A DNA stretch of 61,872 nucleotides. It comes from Hysterium pulicare CBS 123377. Its lineage: Eukaryota; Ascomycota; Dothideomycetes; Hysteriales; Hysteriaceae. Shown here piece after piece: positions 1-11,500 of the stretch (within the stretch, counting starts at the first letter, position 1; each line of letters starts with the position of its first letter). The notes under the pieces are model-generated. The model worked only from the letters and a program-made list of their open reading frames with translations, was not told where the DNA came from and did no database searches. The stretch covers positions 1-61,872 of the forward strand of contig AJFK01000636.1 in the NCBI GenBank assembly GCA_000467715.1, written 5' to 3'. The translations under genes were made by a program, and so were the position numbers.

Positions 1-532
1 AGAAACAGGGGTCAACGGACGAATCAGAAGGGACCTCGTATTCAGTCCTCGCGTTTATATTTGATCAGTCCTCGCGTTTATATTTGATGAAGCAGTAATT
101 TTAACGTGGGGAAAGAGGTCTGGAAATTTCAAGTTGACCGCCTACCTAAACGGCAAGCCGTCGAAACGGTGCGGTATTCTATCCTATCGTACCGAGTTGT
201 GCTTCCGTTTCTCCAACTCCACGTGCACCGTTCACTCTGATCCTCGCTATTGCTTGCGCATCAGTAGAAATCCCGTCTCCTTCAAGCCTTCATCTCACCT
301 AACTATTCAAAACCAGAGACAAATACTGTAAACTTTAAGTGAAGTGCTGGTCCTACGATTTACAATTGAGTACCAGCACCAAGGCGATATCGTCTACCTC
401 TACCAGGTCTCCATTAGTCGAGGCTCGTAGGCGAAAGACACAAGGCCGAGTCTACTTGAACTACATAGGTATATCACCGTGGCCACAGTATCCTAGTGAA
501 TATCCACTACGACCGTTTCAAAAGCTATTTCC
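1..532. other. Intergenic, upstream of TPR gene
   Basis: Short open frames occur here but none resembles a known protein or has convincing splice partners. Apart from the 23-bp tandem duplication I see nothing distinct. It probably holds the promoter and 5' leader of the TPR gene. Confidence 0.5.
42..87. repeat. 23-bp perfect tandem duplication
   Basis: Two identical 23-bp units lie head to tail at 42-64 and 65-87, each starting TCAGTCCTCGCG. They sit upstream of the TPR gene. They look like a recent slippage or replication duplication, and no function can be assigned. Confidence 0.9.
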
Positions 533-1388
533 ATGCCGAATTCTCCAGGTCCTGGCGCGGAGCCTGAAAACCTTGAGACTGGTTTGCAAGCAGGACCAGG
601 TGAGGAAACGCCATCCCACCGATTCTCCCCTGCTGAAGAAGAAGTAACTATGACCCAGCCTGTCCGCGATACTCTGCAGCTTGCTCACTTTACACTAGTT
701 ATTACTCGAAGAATCTAATAGCGAAAAGACCGCAGCAAACGGTTCATTTAGCAGGGGCGATTTTTCCTCTGCTATACAAGGCTACCTCAAAGCCTTGGGG
801 ATATGCCCTAGCTATCTTGACTATGAAGTCGCTGTATTGCGAAGCAACATTGCCGCATGCCATTTGAAGCTATCAGAATGGAAGACCGCCGTGGATTCAG
901 CAACCGAGGCTCTAGATTCATTAGATCACCTCGACCCACCCGTAAAGAGATCTGAAGAGGCGGAAGCCTCACAAATCGAAGAGGTTGATGAAGAGACCGC
1001 ATCAAGAATTGAAGCATTAAATCGGAGTGGGCGAAGCCGTGATGACGTGCAGAGATTGCGGGTGAAAGCGTTGCTAAGGAGGGCGAGGGCAAGGGAAGAA
1101 GTTGGTGGCTGGGCTTCGTTGCAGGGCGCCGAGGAAGACTATAAACAACTTGCTCTGATGCCATACCTCACATCGTTGGATCGGAGCACGGTGCAGTCTG
1201 CGCTACGAAGTCTGCCAACGCTGCTTGAGGAAGCCAAGCAAAAGGAGATCGGGGACATGATGGGAAAGTTGAAACAGCTTGGCAATGGCATTTTGAAGCC
1301 TTTTGGATTATCGACTGACAATTTCAACTTTGTTCAAGATGAGGCTAGCGGTGGTTACAGTATGCAATTCAACCAGGGCCAGCAATAA
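533..1388 (+). CDS. TPR protein, TTC1-like co-chaperone candidate
   Basis: Two exons, 533-643 and 699-1388, give 266 residues. The 55-nt intron (GTAACT...CACTAG) keeps frame and joins an acidic N-terminus to a run of tetratricopeptide helices; without splicing the frame closes at once. The TPR block covers roughly residues 45-165 and includes the repeat motif YLDYEVAVLRSNIAACHLKL. The C-terminus (KLKQLGNGILKPFGLSTDNF) is characteristic of the fungal TTC1-like family. TTC1 proteins are small cytosolic TPR adaptors thought to bind Hsp70/Hsp90 or Ras-like partners; that role is inferred from the family, not from this sequence. The ATG at 533 is the first in frame with the acidic segment. Family assignment is good and biological role is vague. 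Confidence 0.82.
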
Positions 1389-1861
1389 GCTACAGGATAA
1401 TGCGAAAACCAGGAAGATACGTTGAGAAGTACTTGTACAACCGCGGCAGCACCTACAGTGGGACTCAGCAGGCGGTCCAGGACATCATTTATCGCACTCC
1501 ACGAGTGTTAAACAAGTCTTGTTGGATGCATGGAAAGAGTATACAAGCCATCCAGATACACCACCAACACGAGCTTACAAGATATGATCGATTACCCCCC
1601 TTTCAATCTGGAGGAGGGCTTTGCATTATGCTAGCCTGATAAGAGTTATGGACTGTCTGAAAATCTACCTCTAGGAAAGAAGCTGTCTGCAGGACTTAAT
1701 GTTGAGATACACCTGACTTCGTCAAGCTCCTTGCAGTTTTCTCTATATAGTGGGTATCATTCTCGTTCGACAATTTCGCCGCGCTCCAGCATCCGGAATG
1801 TTTAGTGGATCATGGGATGCTGGTGACTCACAGGAAGGGTACATCTGAAGCAACCCATCAA
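1389..1861. other. Convergent intergenic region
   Basis: This is the 3' space between the plus-strand TPR gene and the minus-strand XAP5 gene. The small open frame at 1400-1639 has no recognisable content. It most likely holds two 3' untranslated regions. Confidence 0.5.
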
Positions 1862-3135
1862 CTATGAAAAGAAGAAAGAGTTTCCTTCCGTGTCCTTTCG
1901 ATGGAATTTTGAATAGTCCTTTCCGGGGTCAAATTCCTCCCATACGTTTGCCGGAAATATGTGCTTATTGCGCTCATACCAGCGCCGGTCAACGACTTTT
2001 GTAATCACTGGATCATCGTCGAAACCCTCGAGTTCAGCATCGGGTACTGTTTGGTTCAAATCCTTCCTTTTGTCAGGCTTGCCAAGAGGGTCATATGCTG
2101 CAGAATAGATCGTTGCGGGCTCGGCCGGGATGGGGGTCGCCGCCGTAGGTTGCGCAGAGTAGTCGAAAAGAACTCCATGAAAACCAGTGGTCTTCTTAGC
2201 CATAAAGTAGTAGAACTCGTAATGCTGTGATGTCTTAACCTAACTGTCTTTCGGCTGATTAAAGATGCAAGAATCTTACATGTGGTATAATGATTTCGCC
2301 TCGCACAAGCATGAGGTCATCGACACTGATTCTTGCCCATTCTCTTCGGCTCTCTGCACCGACTTTACGCGCTTTGTCTAAGAAGAGCCAAACGTGATCG
2401 CCTTTTTTTACTCTACATGTGCCACCAGGAACGTTTGTGCCATCGTAGAATACGAAGGGTATGACGATATCCGTCGTCTTGACCGCGTCCCGCATGGAAG
2501 TAAAGTCTTTACGAAGCTGTTCCTGTGCCTGTGCCTCGCGCAAGAGTGCTGACTTGGTCATGACCTTCGGCATAAAAGCTACGCCAGAATTGGGTCCAAG
2601 TCGCTTCTTTGGTAGTCTACTATCAATTTCAGATGTCCCTTCTCCGTCGTTCCTAGATCTATCACCCGGTGTATTGGAGGAATGGGGACTGGCCGTATTC
2701 GAAAGGACGCTGTTGCCTGTTTCGTCTGTTTCATTGATGCCGAAGGACAGTTTCGCCTTTGCTACCTTTGCTACGATCTTCCGTTTCTTTTTGAACTGGG
2801 GCGCGGGGGTGCTGTACTTGGTCTTTTAGTTTAATTTAACGTAGGTCTAATCGTAACCTGAGCACTTACCCGTATTGAGGTGTAGATATACCTGATGAAT
2901 CTGGTGTTCCAGATTGGCTGAAGTTCGTATCCTGGGTTTCTCTTTCTTTCTGCTCTAGAGCTTCGGCTCGTCTCTTACGAAAGTCGGAAAGGTGCACAAG
3001 GCCAACCGTCTGCTCCTTCAGAAGGTCTTCGGCCGTCGACGCCTGCGAGGTGAATCGGGTATTAGTGGCTGAATTGGGAGTGGTGCTGTGCGATGCAACA
3101 GAAGAAGATGAGGGTGCAAATTTGTCCATGTTCAT
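1862..3135 (-). CDS. XAP5/FAM50 nuclear protein
   Basis: Three exons on the minus strand, 3135-2870, 2811-2280 and 2224-1862, encode 386 residues. The N-terminus carries the family signature [20 protein letters not shown] around residues 37-56. A lysine/arginine-rich segment ([20 protein letters not shown]) follows the first junction and looks like a nuclear localisation signal. The conserved C-terminal XAP5 domain contains [15 protein letters not shown] and the HHYEFYYFM block that spans the second junction. The first intron ends at a TACAG acceptor inside the apparent frame; the nearer AAAAG acceptor would break phase. XAP5/FAM50 proteins are spliceosome-associated nuclear factors of circadian and growth relevance in plants and animals. 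The fungal role is little studied. Confidence 0.9.
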
Positions 3136-3335
3136 CGGTTGTAGACACTTTAATTACGTGGCGAAGACGAAGTAGCACACCGAACGGGTTATGCCCAGCT
3201 GAGTCGTTAAGGTTCGTCTCGCTTATGTGTTTTATTACTAATCAACATCAACATCATCTGGACGATGGTTGTCTAACCTCATGAAAGTACAAAATAAGGC
3301 CCGAGGGGATGCAAACACACAGAGGATACTCTATA

Positions 3336-4974
3336 TCACCAAAGGGTAAAAGGACACCGACCACGACCTTGTGCCATCAGGTTTTCTTTGGTACTCTTAT
3401 AGGCATCCAGACCTTTTCCTTGCATGTAGGTTGGCCCAAGTTCATGGATGTGATAGCCTTGGGGTATGTATTCCAGTGGACCAGGGTATGGCCGTCCAAG
3501 CATCCACTTCACCCATGCCAAAGGGCCCCATCGATTCCAGAAACCATCGTTAACGTACCTGTCAAAGAGTAATTTAGTCTCGCCAGCTTGATACAGACAT
3601 CACAATGGAAATAAGGTGGTGTTTTGCAATATGCGGAATACCTACCAGGGTTCCAACTCATACTTTAGTTGATGATAGCGCCCGCTTTTCTTGTCCGCCT
3701 CGTCAGAGATCGACTTGAAGCGCAAGCAGTAAGGCCGAGGAGGAAGTAGATTGCGAAGAACGAACCTGCGAATCTCTAGGGCTGCAGCTACCAAGTGTAC
3801 ATACATTCGTGGTGGGTTTGGGTACCTTCTCGAATTAGTGCTGCGAACACAGCTGTTTACTAAACTCTGGATCTTCTAGAACACCTACATCATCGCTTTC
3901 CTCAACCTCTCATCCATGAGAACAGAGATAGCTTTAGTAGCAGGCTTCTTAAGAAGATTAGGCAGATTGCATATTATTATCGCCACCGTTTCATTTGTCA
4001 CTTCATGGTTCCACTGGTCTGGTACCATGTTCTCTCTTTCATATTGTCCCGCCCAAGCTCCAAGTTCTTCAGTGAATTGAATGCCGTCACAGAAATTTGT
4101 TGGTCCCGACGATAAAAGATCGAATGAGATTCCCATCGCATCACCAACACCTTTCCAGAAAGTCCCCGTGGCACAGACCTCCATTTGTGTCAGGGATCTC
4201 CATTCGAAAGAATCGATCCATCTTCTCGTTTCAAGTGCAAATAAAGCTAGGGTATATAACATGTCCTCATTCGATATCTTGCCAGCTTTTTGGTAAACAC
4301 TAAAAACGGTCAATTAAACTCTAACGTTGCAACCCCTACTTGTAGACAAACCTGTGAATATAATTCATCCTAGCAATAGCGGAACAGGCCCGATCCGACG
4401 TGGGAGAGTGCGCAATGAACTCGGCGATAAGTATAGAGGTATCAGCGTAACGCTACAATCTCCGCGATTAGTGTAACAGAAGCCGATGAAATGCGTGGAC
4501 CTTGAGCAAATTCACACACACATTGGGCGCGAATTGAGTTTCGGAAAGCTGCTTGGTTGCGCAGAGCAGTTTGCTTATAGGTGGAATGCCGTAAGTCCTA
4601 TCGTGCAAGGTGAATGAATTTTCGACTAGATAAGACCGAGCGGTAAAGCAGCCCTTTTCATTGCTGATGCGCAACGACTTATGTGTAGCAAACAGAGAAA
4701 GCGGCATAGCAGAGCCGGTGATGAAAGCACGCTAACCTGAGAGTGCAAACTGGAGCGACTTCTCGCTCGTGAATGGAAACTCCAAGGACATTATGTATTT
4801 GACAATTTCGAAAGCATGATCACCTGTCATTTTTGCGAATGATTCGCGGGTCGTGTATGGATATTGAGCATGCTTCTGACGCAAGCGGACAAGGCGTAGT
4901 CTTCGGCATAGGAGCACGTAAAGAAGAACCAAGCCGAATGCACCTGCGGACCAAAAACGAAAGTCGGGAGTCAT
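3336..4974 (-). CDS. mpaB-like ER-anchored oxygenase
   Basis: Six exons on the minus strand: 4974-4737, about 4625-4522, 4452-4352, 4299-3889, 3825-3646 and 3558-3336, giving about 418 residues. One hydrophobic N-terminal helix (GAFGLVLLYVLLCRRL) fits a membrane anchor. Family blocks follow: KHAQYPYTTRESFAKMTGD, RTYGIPPISKLL, MNYIHSVYQKAGKISNEDML, CATGTFWKGVGDAMGI, PPRMYVHL and DGFWNRWGPLAWVKW. This matches the ER-bound oxygenase MpaB / rubber-oxygenase-like (DUF2236) family, whose founder cleaves a farnesyl chain in mycophenolic acid synthesis. No biosynthetic cluster surrounds this gene, so its substrate is unknown. Exons 3-6 are firm. The acceptor of exon 2 was chosen by phase and adds about eight unusual residues before RTYGIP, so it may be wrong. 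It is transcribed divergently from the BED-finger regulator. Confidence 0.85.
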
Positions 4975-5405
4975 GGCACAGGAAACACAGGAGACGGTGA
5001 GATTGAGATTGTGTCCAAGAAGCAGACAAAGAAAGGCTTGAAGTCAGCCAGGATCAAGAGGGGCACAGCTTGGGTAATAGAAGAGATACGGCCCTCGGCA
5101 GGTCGCGTACTGCAGATGTCGTCAACTGAGATGATATTGCACTGCGTTGTCGTTCATCGCCCGCGCTTCATACTGGTCAGTAATAGAGAAGCTGGTGTTG
5201 ATATGGAAGAACACCGAAGTAAATGAAGCAACTGGGTAGGTACCTGGGTAGGACACGTACCCTAGGTACTTTGCACCACGGATGACTAAGTTATTTAATT
5301 AGTAGGTATTTAACGGTTGACCGCATCCGAAGCCGCCATTTTTTGGACCGGCAGATAAAAGTAGGCCATCGATATTCACCCACGACCCCTCCCGTATATG
5401 CAGCA
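4975..5405. promoter_or_regulatory. Divergent promoter, oxygenase / BED factor
   Basis: A 431-bp gap separates the start codons of two divergent genes. Around 5233-5275 it contains overlapping near-palindromes (GGTAGGTACCTGGGTA and GTACCCTAGGTAC) related to the TACCTAGGTA motif seen elsewhere in the window. Shared control is plausible from geometry only. Confidence 0.4.
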
Positions 5406-7827
5406 ATGGGCCGGAAGCCCAACCAGCTTATCCTCGAGTTCTTTGAACGTGGCCCCAAGCTTGAGGATGCAAGCAATCGCTACCAGCACACATGCAAGTC
5501 TTGCGGTGAAAAGGTTCGCCCACTTCTTCTCCCCTTCTCCGCAACCATCAAAAGGGATACTGACTGGATAAGTTCCCCAAGGGTCGCATAGACAGCTTAA
5601 CCAACCACCTGGTCAAAAAATGTCCTGCTCTACCTCTGCGCGATCGTCAACGCGCTATTTTGCAATTTCACGAGCTTCCCGACCTGCCTGAGAACATTGC
5701 CAATCTTACCAATGCCTCCGGCCAGCCACCGTCAGGCCAGGCCATTAACCTTCCCTTTGCGCCCAAGCAGGGCATGTCCGCCCTCGAGACACTCGCCGAA
5801 GTATCTCGCCAACATCTAGATTTGTCGGGAAAGCACGGTTCTGGCAAGACGAGAAGGAAGTCGTCGCCTCGCACCGCTGCGTTACACCACGGTGCGCTAC
5901 TGGACGAGTTTCTGGTCCAGGATGAAAGATCTGAGGGAACAGACCCAGGCACTATAGGTGATAGACCAGATTGGGCAGATACTTCTAACGCTCCACCTCT
6001 TCCGTCTATATATCAATACGGCTCACTTCAGCATTCCCCGACAAGCTCACCCCATCTTGGCAACCTCCCTCTTTCAAGCCCAGCTTCAATGGCGCAGATG
6101 GTACCTTCCTTGGTAATGGCGGCTTCAGCCGCTAATGAGCTGCAGTCAATGATGCCTACGAACGGAATGCCAATGGAGGCGGAGCTTGGAGTCCCCAATT
6201 CTGGTCTAGTAGACAAGTACTTCCATGGGAACGCTAAATATCCGCCTTGGCCGAATTCGCAAGCAAGCGCCATAGATCCTCTCCTGCAAGACACTGGTAG
6301 CGAACAATCTTTACCAAGGGACGATTTTGCTAATAGGGCCACATCCTTCCCTAGGCCAATTGCGATGAATCCAAATACGACTCACGCTCATTTCACGACT
6401 GATTTCAGCATGAACCAGAAGCCCGCAAAACCGAAAGTGAGGGGCAAATTTTCGGACTCTAGGAGGAAGGAGGTTCAAGAGGTGCGGAAAAGAGGGGCAT
6501 GTATTCGATGCCGAATGCTCAAGAAACCATGTTCCGGCGAGAGCCCTTGTAGCACATGCATCAATGTGGAAAGTGCTCGGCTGTGGAAGCAGCCGTGCAT
6601 TCGAACCCGGATCGCGGAGGAATTCAATTTGTACTCTGCAGGTAAGCGTTCCGAAGCCTCACACCATGCCATCACTAATAACGTTAAGGACTTCACGGTG
6701 TTCTGGCATTCCATGCCATAAGCCAGGCAAAAGGCCAGGTCCAACTTGATCAGGTACCCGGCCGAGTCGAAGCAACCCACCATCTCGACTCTTCTACTTT
6801 CGCAACCTTTACTCCACTGAAATGCCAAAAACCCCCGGGATCCGCAATTGATCCGGCATTATTGGGACATGGTACTCTTGCGTCTGAAAGTCTCGCTAGC
6901 TTGGAAGTTCTGGACTCAGACACAGATGATATCTGTGGCAAGCTCGAGCATTATATCAAGAAACTTTCTGCGGCATTCTACGAATCCGAGAGTTCCCCTT
7001 TTATGAAGCCGACGCTTGCAACAGCGTTTCATATCAGTTCTACGAGTAAAGATGGGCTTCTCGGACGGGTACTCGAGTTATGGATTGCAACACGAATCCT
7101 TTCGGACCAGTCGCTAGAATGGCATATATTCTCCAATCCGTCTCTCCCTCCTGCGATGGCACCTGCTATGATGTCGCAATCAGATATGGAAAACAGTTCC
7201 CGGACACCAATAACCATAGTGAACAACCGTGATTCCTATGACCTCATCAAGACCCAACTCATGGGCGCTATTGAGAAGCGGTCCGCGAATCTCAGCAAAT
7301 TTGTTATGAACGACCTTGAACGGCGGTTACTGCAACGACAACAGGCTAATCCATTTGAGACATTTCTGGTTGCTGTCATTCTCCTAGCCTGCATTGAGCG
7401 CATGTGTTGGCTGTTTAAAACCTGGGAGGGTCGCTCGATCCCACTAAACGTCCAGGCCAGGGCGCCTGATGGGGATATCGCACAAGCTTTTCAGCCGCCA
7501 GAGCAAGATCCAATGTCCGTACAAACGCGGAATCCGAGGTGGCCATTGGATAGGCAGCCCCCGTACTACAGTCAACAGGGGGAAAGATTCAGTGATATCC
7601 TTTTTATGCTGTTGAAGATGCGAGGCGTCCCTCCGAAGACTGTTCCCCGGCCAGAAGACAGTGTTTTGACTGTTTGGGGCGACGATGCAGATGCTACAGC
7701 GAAACAATGGTATGAGAGTGTTGGTATTACAAGTGAGATAATCACTGAGCGGTCGAATGCGAGTTTCGAAGGTAAAGACCCTCGAGAGTGGGAAATGAAG
7801 TACGTGAGCAAGATCATCGGCGGATGA
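5406..7827 (+). CDS. Transcription factor with BED finger and atypical zinc cluster
   Basis: Three exons, 5406-5513, 5573-6641 and 6734-7827, encode 756 residues. Near residues 30-56 lies a BED-like finger, C-x2-C-x14-H-x4-C (CKSCGEKFPKGRIDSLTNHL, then VKKC). The first intron falls exactly inside the finger, after GEK. Residues 346-378 hold six cysteines, C-x2-C-x6-C-x5-C-x2-C-x12-C, which resembles a Zn2Cys6 cluster with an unusually long last loop. The stretch between is serine/proline-rich and disordered. The C-terminal half has hydrophobic helices (FETFLVAVILLACIERMCWL) like the activation/regulatory halves of fungal C6 proteins. Such proteins are nuclear DNA-binding regulators; the target genes are unknown. 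Proteins with this pairing exist in filamentous ascomycetes, but I cannot name a characterised one. Confidence 0.85.
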
Positions 7828-8535
7828 AAATGCTAGATTGGGCGGATTTTGTCTATTGTAATCCAGCAGGCCTGTGCGTGGAGTTAAGGTCCTTGGGCTC
7901 TGATTAGAAGGTATGGTCCGTAGAACGACGGGGTCAGTGTAAAGGCGATTTATGTAGGAGTTATGTGGAAAAGTAGCAGGTACAAATGCATTTGTCCGAC
8001 TTCCACAACTGGGTCAGATAATCCAGGGGTACGGAGGCGCCCAAACCTACGGGCATACTCTAGGGAGAATGGTGGGAGATATTGGGAACAAGGCACCAAG
8101 AGGTCTTGATACTGCTACTGTAGGCATCCTAGAGGCTGTAGCAATCGATGTTTCGACGAAAATGAGGCCGAACAATGTCCAACACAAATTCCATCCCACT
8201 GTACTTGAACAAGTAGCCAAACATAGATGAGGTTAACTCGTGTATATGCACAAGTGAGTTGTAGTGGAGTACATATTGGATAGCATATCCCCTATCCACA
8301 ACGTTAAGTAACCTAGTGTGAGCTTCTACAACTCCCTTACGCCTCAGGTATCCCAAGAAATATCCTTCTATGGATCCCATGCAAGACATTCAAGACGCCA
8401 TTAGCTGAACACTAGTTAATTAACAAAATCTTTCCGAAGGTCCAGGGACTCCTTGTACAAATCAAGACATTGTTTCCGACTTAAAATATTTAGCTGACTG
8501 TATCGTGCTGGCTACACTGGGGTCAAACACTATCG
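7828..8535. other. Convergent intergenic region
   Basis: This gap lies between the 3' ends of the BED-finger gene and SCAP. An 86-codon minus-strand frame starting with ATG occupies 8129-8389. It has no recognisable motif, no splice partner and no family resemblance, so I do not call it a gene. No other structure is visible. Confidence 0.45.
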
Positions 8536-11500
8536 TCACTGCGTCTTCCTGCCAGTCCCTCTTCGCGTCCGCCACTTGTATGTCGCCGTGGCTGGGTCTT
8601 GATACTCATCAGTACCATCGTCAAATCGATCCTTGGCGAGTGTGATAAGTTTAACGCCATTTCCAAATCCAACTGCAACGCCGCGCCTTCCAAGCCGCGT
8701 TATGGGCCCGGGAGTAGCTACGAAAAGCTGTTCGTCCAAGCCTAGTCGATGACTTTCAATGTCATCGTTACGAGACGGGATCAGAGGTGTTGAGTGAAAC
8801 TCCCCAGAAGTAGTCAATATCCAAGCTTCCCAGTGCTCCGAATCCAGGGCTGAATAAGTGGAGGTGCGTGTTAGGGTTGAATCCAAAGTTGTGAAGGTGG
8901 ACGAAGGCTTGCCATCATGAGCGCGAAGTTTTAAAGCAGTACCGGGGGATGATGAGATATACCTTATGTCGCACCCCGACATGGACGAGGACGGCATTAG
9001 AGCTGAAGTACATTTGCGAATCCCAATGACGGACTGCACGTTTGTAGCTTCCCATACGCCGGTGTGATAAACACAGTGCACGGTCTTCGTTGCGCGATCT
9101 AGTCCTAGACAACTGTGCGTGTCATTCACAGATGGTGAATGGAGACATATAAGCGAGGTCGGGGTCTTGTCTATAGCGAAGGTCTGCATGAATAGGTGCT
9201 GAGTCTCAGCCTCGGTATATGCAATAGACAAATTGTGTATTGCATTTGCCCCACAAGAACAATGTCGTCTAGCGGAGTGCAAGACCCGTAGCGAGTTCGA
9301 TTTGATATGGCTAGTCTGTATCGTATGTATTACGGTGCGACCGTGGAAGTCGATCACATCGACTTCGTTGGTTCGAATGGCAAAGATTAAACCTAGGGAA
9401 GAAGCCGTGGCGACCGATCTCAACTTCGACGATCTACTGTGCATGCCTAAAATGGTCTCTAAGTTCCACTGCCCGGTGTCGCTATTTGTCGCAATGTGGA
9501 GCTCGCTGTCCCGAGACGCGAAGATGATGCTCATTTCTCCTTTGGCGACAGTAAAAAAAGAAGCAGAGAGGATTGTATTTTCGCTAATTCGTCGAGTTCG
9601 AAGTTCGCCAGACCGAATTCTTACCTCGGTCAGGTAGCCATCTGGTGTAATGACGAGAAGGGCTAGCCTATCGTGCTCCCCAGTATGTATTGAAGCGAAG
9701 GAGAAGAATGTCGGTGTCTGTCCTTTGAGATCTAGTGTTGAGAATGATAAGAACCGACGTTCAGGAAGAGTCCAGATAGCCAGTCGGCCCTCATCAGTGC
9801 ATATGGCAAGCCAATGCCCGCTTTCATCAATGGCAGATGCCAAAATAGGCCACATCATTGGACTCATGTTCGCAGGCTTCAGGCTTGTATGGCAATAGCC
9901 TCTTACCTGGTCCTGGAACCAGACAGATGCAGAGCGGTCTACACTGATGCTCATCAAATGTCCCTTATCACACGAAGTGAGGCGAATTACGTCCAAATTA
10001 TGTGACGTTGGGAGAGATTTTACGGAAATTAACGGTTCCTCCTCGGTGCCATGTTCAGCATTCGCCGGGAATTCGTTCCACAGAAGATAGTTCATGAGCA
10101 GGGTCACAAACCCGATGCTGAAAACAACAATCAGTGCAGCTGGAAAGAAGTGTCGATAGGCAAACTGCCGAATGGCTGAAAATAAGGATTCTGACTTGGG
10201 GGTGGCTGCTCGTCCTTGTGCACCTTTCAACACAATGAGAAGAGGATCGTATACGCGGGCAATGAAGCTGTAAGCATTCGGTTTGATGAATCGAATCAGC
10301 TCCTTTGCTGTATCATGATCCTGTACCCTCAGCCACTCGGCGGGAGTTCGTGCTTGGTAGATGGGAGGTAGTGACCGGAATGAAGTAGCGGAGGTTTTCG
10401 ACTGCTTGCCCATCGCAACCTCTGGAATTCGACCAAGAGAACTGTTGTGGCTATCGTAGTCAAAGAAATGCCAGTTTAACGCGAGAAGGAAAGATATGAT
10501 GGCAGCAGAGCCCGCAATCCTTGTGGTGGATGGGAGCCTGCCTTGGCGCAATGCTTCAAGCCAAGATCGCCGTTCTTGATTGCCATTCTTCACCGAAAGC
10601 TGAGTGTGATCGGTCCGTTCAAGGGATTCTTGTAGTTCCATTCTTCGAACATCAACGCTCAGCACAGCAAGAAAGAAAGTGAGGTGGAATATGTAGTCAA
10701 AAACCAATGCAACAGCTGCAAATGCACAGAATGCAGCCATCTCAGGTACCACAAGTCGCGACGACAAATACAATATGAACAAATTCTGTCCCGCTCTCGC
10801 AAGCGTTAAGTGTCCGACTCCTCCAAGGGCATTCCCGATACGCTCGACAGTAGGCATTTCCGGTGGATTTGCAAGTACCTCATTAATCAGACGGAATCTT
10901 TTCGTTCGTTAGCAAGACACGCACTATAGGACACCGATTCGTTCCAGATCAGTGAGCACCCACATGTTCTCAAGACCAAAAACTAAAACGACAAAGGGAT
11001 ACACTTCGTGGGGAACGTGTGCAAGGCTGATTTTCAGCATGCCACAAATGGTGAAACTAGCAAATATAGATACGAATATCTGGACACTCTCAGTCAGCTT
11101 GTTGTTGAGGTTGCGCTTTATTGCAGTTTTTACCTTGAAAAGAATAGCAAAACCTAATCCGACCCGACTTTTGACAGCTCTAAAATTCCTAAACCTAATA
11201 ATGACATAAGCTATCATTCCGAGGTAAACCATTGCCAGCATCAAGTTATCGTTGAAAGTCATAGGCCTAAAACGAAATTCGTAGAGCCGGCTGCGAACAA
11301 CCTTGCCATTCTCTGGGTATAACGACCATTTTTCGGACAGGTCTTCCACCACAGTCATGGACCGCTCCTCCCAAACATTCGCAAGGCTGGACACTGTTCG
11401 ATCGAAGAGCGTAATGACCAGAGCGTCGGCCGCTTGCAATTTCTGATTCTCGAAAGACTTTCCCGCAAAGACAGAGCTAGGACGCAGGGTTAAATTAAGG

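Noticed and set aside
3336-7827. Secondary-metabolite cluster around the mpaB-like gene
   Set aside because: No polyketide synthase, peptide synthetase, terpene cyclase or prenyltransferase nearby; neighbours are housekeeping genes.
8129-8389. 86-codon minus-strand frame with ATG, between the BED factor and SCAP
   Set aside because: No motif, no splice partner, no resemblance to a family. Kept only as part of the intergenic description.
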